Shown: positions 14,604 to 16,394 of the stretch, one piece after another
Layout of the letters: each line of letters begins with the position of its first letter
Numbering within the stretch: position 1 is the first letter of the stretch
Assembly (NCBI GenBank): GCA_011046295.1
Contig: DSAV01000050.1
Location: 1 to 16,394 of the forward strand
DNA length: 16,394 bases
DNA from: Deltaproteobacteria bacterium
Lineage (GTDB): Bacteria; Desulfobacterota; Syntrophia; Syntrophales; Smithellaceae
Direction of reading: 5' to 3'
Notes under the pieces: generated by a model
What the model was told of the DNA's origin: nothing
The model's input: only the letters and a program-made list of their open reading frames with translations
Database searches by the model: none
Position numbers and translations under genes: made by a program

Positions 14604-14887
14604 ACATCTGATTAATAATAAAGTGTCCGACTTTATCGCGACGGATGTAAAGATCTCATGCAGATTTTACCTTCCATAACTCTCAGCATAATACCGGCGA
14701 TATGTATAATTCTTTTTTTAAGTGAAGTTATTTCCCCTAATATTGGTAATATTTTGAGAATTATTATATTGACAGTACAGTTCAATATATGGTAGTCAAA
14801 TCAACAAAAAAAGCAGATATTACAATGATATCAGAAACTTTTTAGATTACAGACATCTGTTGTATTTTTAAAATTAAGGAGCGAAAT

Positions 14888-15262
14888 TTGAAACTGAGCG
14901 AAGTAAAAGAAACCCTCAACGCCGAGGTAGTTGTCGGTCAGGAAAAACTGGATATGGAGGTTAAGACCGCTTTCGGCGCAGACCTTATGAGCGATGTTCT
15001 GGCCTTCGCCAAGGCGGGCAGTCTTCTGCTGACCGGCCTGACCAACACTCAGGTAATTAGAATCGCCAATGTTCTGGACATTGCCGCTATTATTTTGGTT
15101 CGCGGGAAAAAACCGCCTGCCGAAACCCTCTCTCTGGCGAAAGACCTTCAAATTCCGATTTTAACGACAAAATATGTTTTATTTGAAACGGCAGGTCGAC
15201 TTTACGTAAAAGGTATAGTGGGTTGTCTAGAAAAAGTTGAAAGTGGCAGTGCTCGAATCTGA
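14888..15262 (+). CDS. DRTGG-domain protein (first copy)
   Basis: A 124-residue single-domain protein of the DRTGG-like group, the small domain also found in some phosphotransacetylases. It shows the pattern GADLMSDVLAFAKAGSLLLTGLTNTQVIRIANVLDIAAIILVRGK...P. The literal DRTGG motif is absent, as is usual in this subgroup. It starts with TTG, six bases after AAGGAG; no ATG or GTG fits better. Its end overlaps the next gene by 26 bases. Single DRTGG proteins beside a GHKL ATPase and a PHP protein are known from clusters near anaerobic hydrogenases. Their biochemical role is not established; nucleotide or metabolite sensing is a guess. Confidence 0.85.
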   Translation: MKLSEVKETLNAEVVVGQEKLDMEVKTAFGADLMSDVLAFAKAGSLLLTGLTNTQVIRIANVLDIAAIILVRGKKPPAETLSLAKDLQIPILTTKYVLFETAGRLYVKGIVGCLEKVESGSARI

Positions 15263-15686
15263 TAACAATTTACATAAACGCAGCTTTGATATTGAAGGCG
15301 GTAATTTTACAAACGCGGGAACGGTTTCGACTCGCATAAAATCTATACTTAAAGAAATAGGATTACCGGATACGGTTGTCAGAAGATCGGCAATTGTCTG
15401 CTACGAAGCGGAAATCAACATAGTTTCTTACGCGAAAAAAGGAGTCATCAACCTCACCGTCACACCTGAAACCGTCGAAATTGAGGCAATCGACGAAGGA
15501 CAGGGAATTCCTAATATCGAATTGGCCATGCAGCCGGGATATTCCACGGCAAACCAGCAGATAAGAGAAATGGGTTTCGGCGCGGGCATGGGGCTGCATA
15601 ATATAAATACTTACGCCGACATTTTCGATATTACTTCCGAAGTGAACAAGGGAACTCACTTAAAAATGATTATCAAAAAACATTAG
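15237..15686 (+). CDS. GHKL ATP-binding protein, anti-sigma-factor-like (RsbW type)
   Basis: A 149-residue lone GHKL ATPase domain without HisKA or membrane parts. The N-box has E57/E59 and N61 (CYEAEINIVSYA), the G1 box is D86-EGQGIP and the G2 box is FGAGMGL (114-120). This is the layout of RsbW/SpoIIAB-like serine kinases and anti-sigma factors. Its target is unknown; the flanking DRTGG proteins are natural candidates for partners. The TTG at 15237 is the longest start and overlaps the preceding gene. GTG codons at 15243 and 15249 are possible alternatives, and no strong ribosome binding site decides between them. Confidence 0.87.
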   Translation: MKVAVLESDNNLHKRSFDIEGGNFTNAGTVSTRIKSILKEIGLPDTVVRRSAIVCYEAEINIVSYAKKGVINLTVTPETVEIEAIDEGQGIPNIELAMQPGYSTANQQIREMGFGAGMGLHNINTYADIFDITSEVNKGTHLKMIIKKH

Positions 15687-15705
15687 CACAACCAGGATTT
15701 AGTTT

Positions 15706-16047
15706 ATGGATATTGCAGCAATAGTAAATCAATTGAACTTGAAAGTAAGGTCTGGAAAAGACAGACTCAATAATAATGTTACAGGAGGTTACACGGGAGA
15801 TCTCTTAAGCGATGTTATGGCAAATTCTTCCGCAGGAGATGTCTGGATAACAAGGCAGATTCACCAAAATATTGTTGCCGTTGCCTCTTTAAAAGAACAC
15901 GCGGCCATAATTCTGGTAAGTTCCTGTGAGCCGGCCAAAGAAACACTGGAGCGGGCCCAGCAGGAAAACATGCCGATAATGGTTTCCGATCTACCCGCGT
16001 TCGAACTGACGGGTAAGATATTTAATTTACTGGCCGCGGAAAAATAG
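15706..16047 (+). CDS. DRTGG-domain protein (second copy)
   Basis: A 113-residue protein homologous to the first DRTGG protein but clearly diverged. It shares the core G-DLLSDVMANSSAGDVWITRQIHQNIVAVASLKEHAAIILV and the P-x-E-T-L-E-A-Q-x-x-P-I segment. Two different copies flanking a GHKL ATPase suggest a heteromeric sensor. It begins 19 bp after the ATPase stop with an ATG preceded only by a weak ribosome binding site, so it is probably translated as part of the same operon. Function is unknown. Confidence 0.85.
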   Translation: MDIAAIVNQLNLKVRSGKDRLNNNVTGGYTGDLLSDVMANSSAGDVWITRQIHQNIVAVASLKEHAAIILVSSCEPAKETLERAQQENMPIMVSDLPAFELTGKIFNLLAAEK

Positions 16048-16112
16048 CAAAAATATTTTTTCGCGCTCCGGTGAAGCAAATGGCCATTTTGGGTTAATTC
16101 CTAAAAAAGACA

Positions 16113-16394
16113 ATGCTCAAAGCTTTTAACTGTGATTTTCATATTCACACATGCCTCTCGCCCTGCGCGGAATTGGATATGCATCCCCGGGCAATCGTGA
16201 AAAAAGCCCTCGAAGTAAAACTCGATATCATCGCTATTTGTGATCATAATTCTTCCGAAAACGCGCCCTACGTTATTAAGGCCGCCCAGGGGAAAAATCT
16301 TAAGGTATTTCCCGGAATAGAAATAACAACAAGCGAAGAAGCGCACATCATCGCCATTTTTGATTCTCTTTCTGATCAGGCCCGGATGCAGAAA
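16113..16394 (+). CDS. PHP-domain phosphoesterase, N-terminal fragment
   Basis: The first 94 residues of a PHP-family metal-dependent phosphoesterase; the gene runs off the right edge. The metal-binding motif H10-x-H12 (CDFHIHTCLSPC), the DHN motif (AICDHNSSEN), the glutamate in FPGIEITTSEEAH and the following histidine are all present. Together they make up the first part of a trinuclear metal site. The substrate is unknown. It follows the second DRTGG gene by 65 bp, and only AAAAAAGA stands before the ATG. The DRTGG-GHKL-DRTGG-PHP order is a known neighbourhood of NADH-linked or electron-bifurcating hydrogenases, so NuoE/NuoF-like or [FeFe]-hydrogenase genes are expected next (inference). 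Confidence 0.87.
   Translation, partial: MLKAFNCDFHIHTCLSPCAELDMHPRAIVKKALEVKLDIIAICDHNSSENAPYVIKAAQGKNLKVFPGIEITTSEEAHIIAIFDSLSDQARMQK

Larger units (their letters stand above)
14437..14887. other. Divergent intergenic control region between fdh and DRTGG operons
   Basis: About 450 bp with no credible gene. The fdh half holds the sigma-54 promoter (14489-14505) and two GGG-N9-CCC activator sites. The other half, about 14605-14887, is AT-rich and must hold the promoter for the plus-strand genes. I see no sigma-54 match on the plus strand there. TTGACA at 14770-14775 has no good -10 partner, and TATAAT at 14705-14710 has no good -35 partner, so that promoter is unassigned. Confidence 0.7.

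Noticed and set aside
14770..14775. TTGACA as the -35 box of the DRTGG operon
   Set aside because: No acceptable -10 hexamer is found 16-18 bases downstream; TATAAT at 14705 lies upstream of it and has no -35 of its own.
1..16394. CRISPR arrays, tRNA or rRNA genes, transposases, integrases
   Set aside because: No regularly spaced repeats, cloverleaf-like segments or transposase/integrase motifs were seen on either strand.

Overview
The window looks like chromosome of a strictly anaerobic, moderately AT-leaning Gram-negative bacterium, most like the Desulfobacterota (former Deltaproteobacteria, Syntrophus/Smithella-like). The evidence is a selenocysteine formate dehydrogenase, sulfhydrogenase-type electron-transfer subunits, sigma-54 promoters with an NtrC-type activator, many two-component proteins, and a DRTGG/PHP gene set of the kind found next to anaerobic hydrogenases. 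The lineage is inferred from gene content only.

Layout. (1) 1-1760, plus strand: a mixed accessory strip with the 3' end of a HepT-type toxin, a short slipin-N-terminus/OB-fold protein, a small four-helix membrane protein, and a GNAT acetyltransferase whose reading frame carries an inserted ATTCCCGC...GCGGGAAT palindromic repeat. (2) 1867-4563, plus strand: a 7TM-PAS-GGDEF diguanylate cyclase, a PptA-like tautomerase and a crotonase-family protein. (3) 14436 down to 4570, minus strand: a signalling and metabolic block of nine genes. It starts with a HydG-like FAD/NAD(P)/[2Fe-2S] subunit, a selenocysteine FdhA (in-frame TGA at 13190-13192 followed by a convincing bacterial SECIS), a HydB-like 8Fe protein and a stand-alone receiver. 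It continues with a Cache-HAMP histidine kinase, an NtrC-type sigma-54 activator, a second stand-alone receiver, a receiver-histidine kinase fusion and a small CxxC protein. (4) 14888-16394, plus strand and divergent from the fdh operon: DRTGG protein, GHKL (anti-sigma-like) ATPase, second DRTGG protein and the start of a PHP phosphoesterase.

How they fit together. Two sigma-54 promoters are readable on the minus strand, one before the fdh operon (14489-14505) and one before the receiver/hybrid-kinase pair (6406-6422). Each has a near-identical 15-bp palindrome, GGGGCAARATACCCC, about 95 bp upstream of the predicted start of transcription (14568-14582 and 6483-6497). The simplest reading is that the NtrC-type regulator encoded between them binds these palindromes, and that the adjacent Cache kinase controls it. 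It would then co-regulate a cytoplasmic, probably NAD(P)-linked selenocysteine formate dehydrogenase and a second tier of receiver proteins. The divergent DRTGG/GHKL/PHP genes suggest that a hydrogenase or related NADH-linked complex lies just past the right edge.
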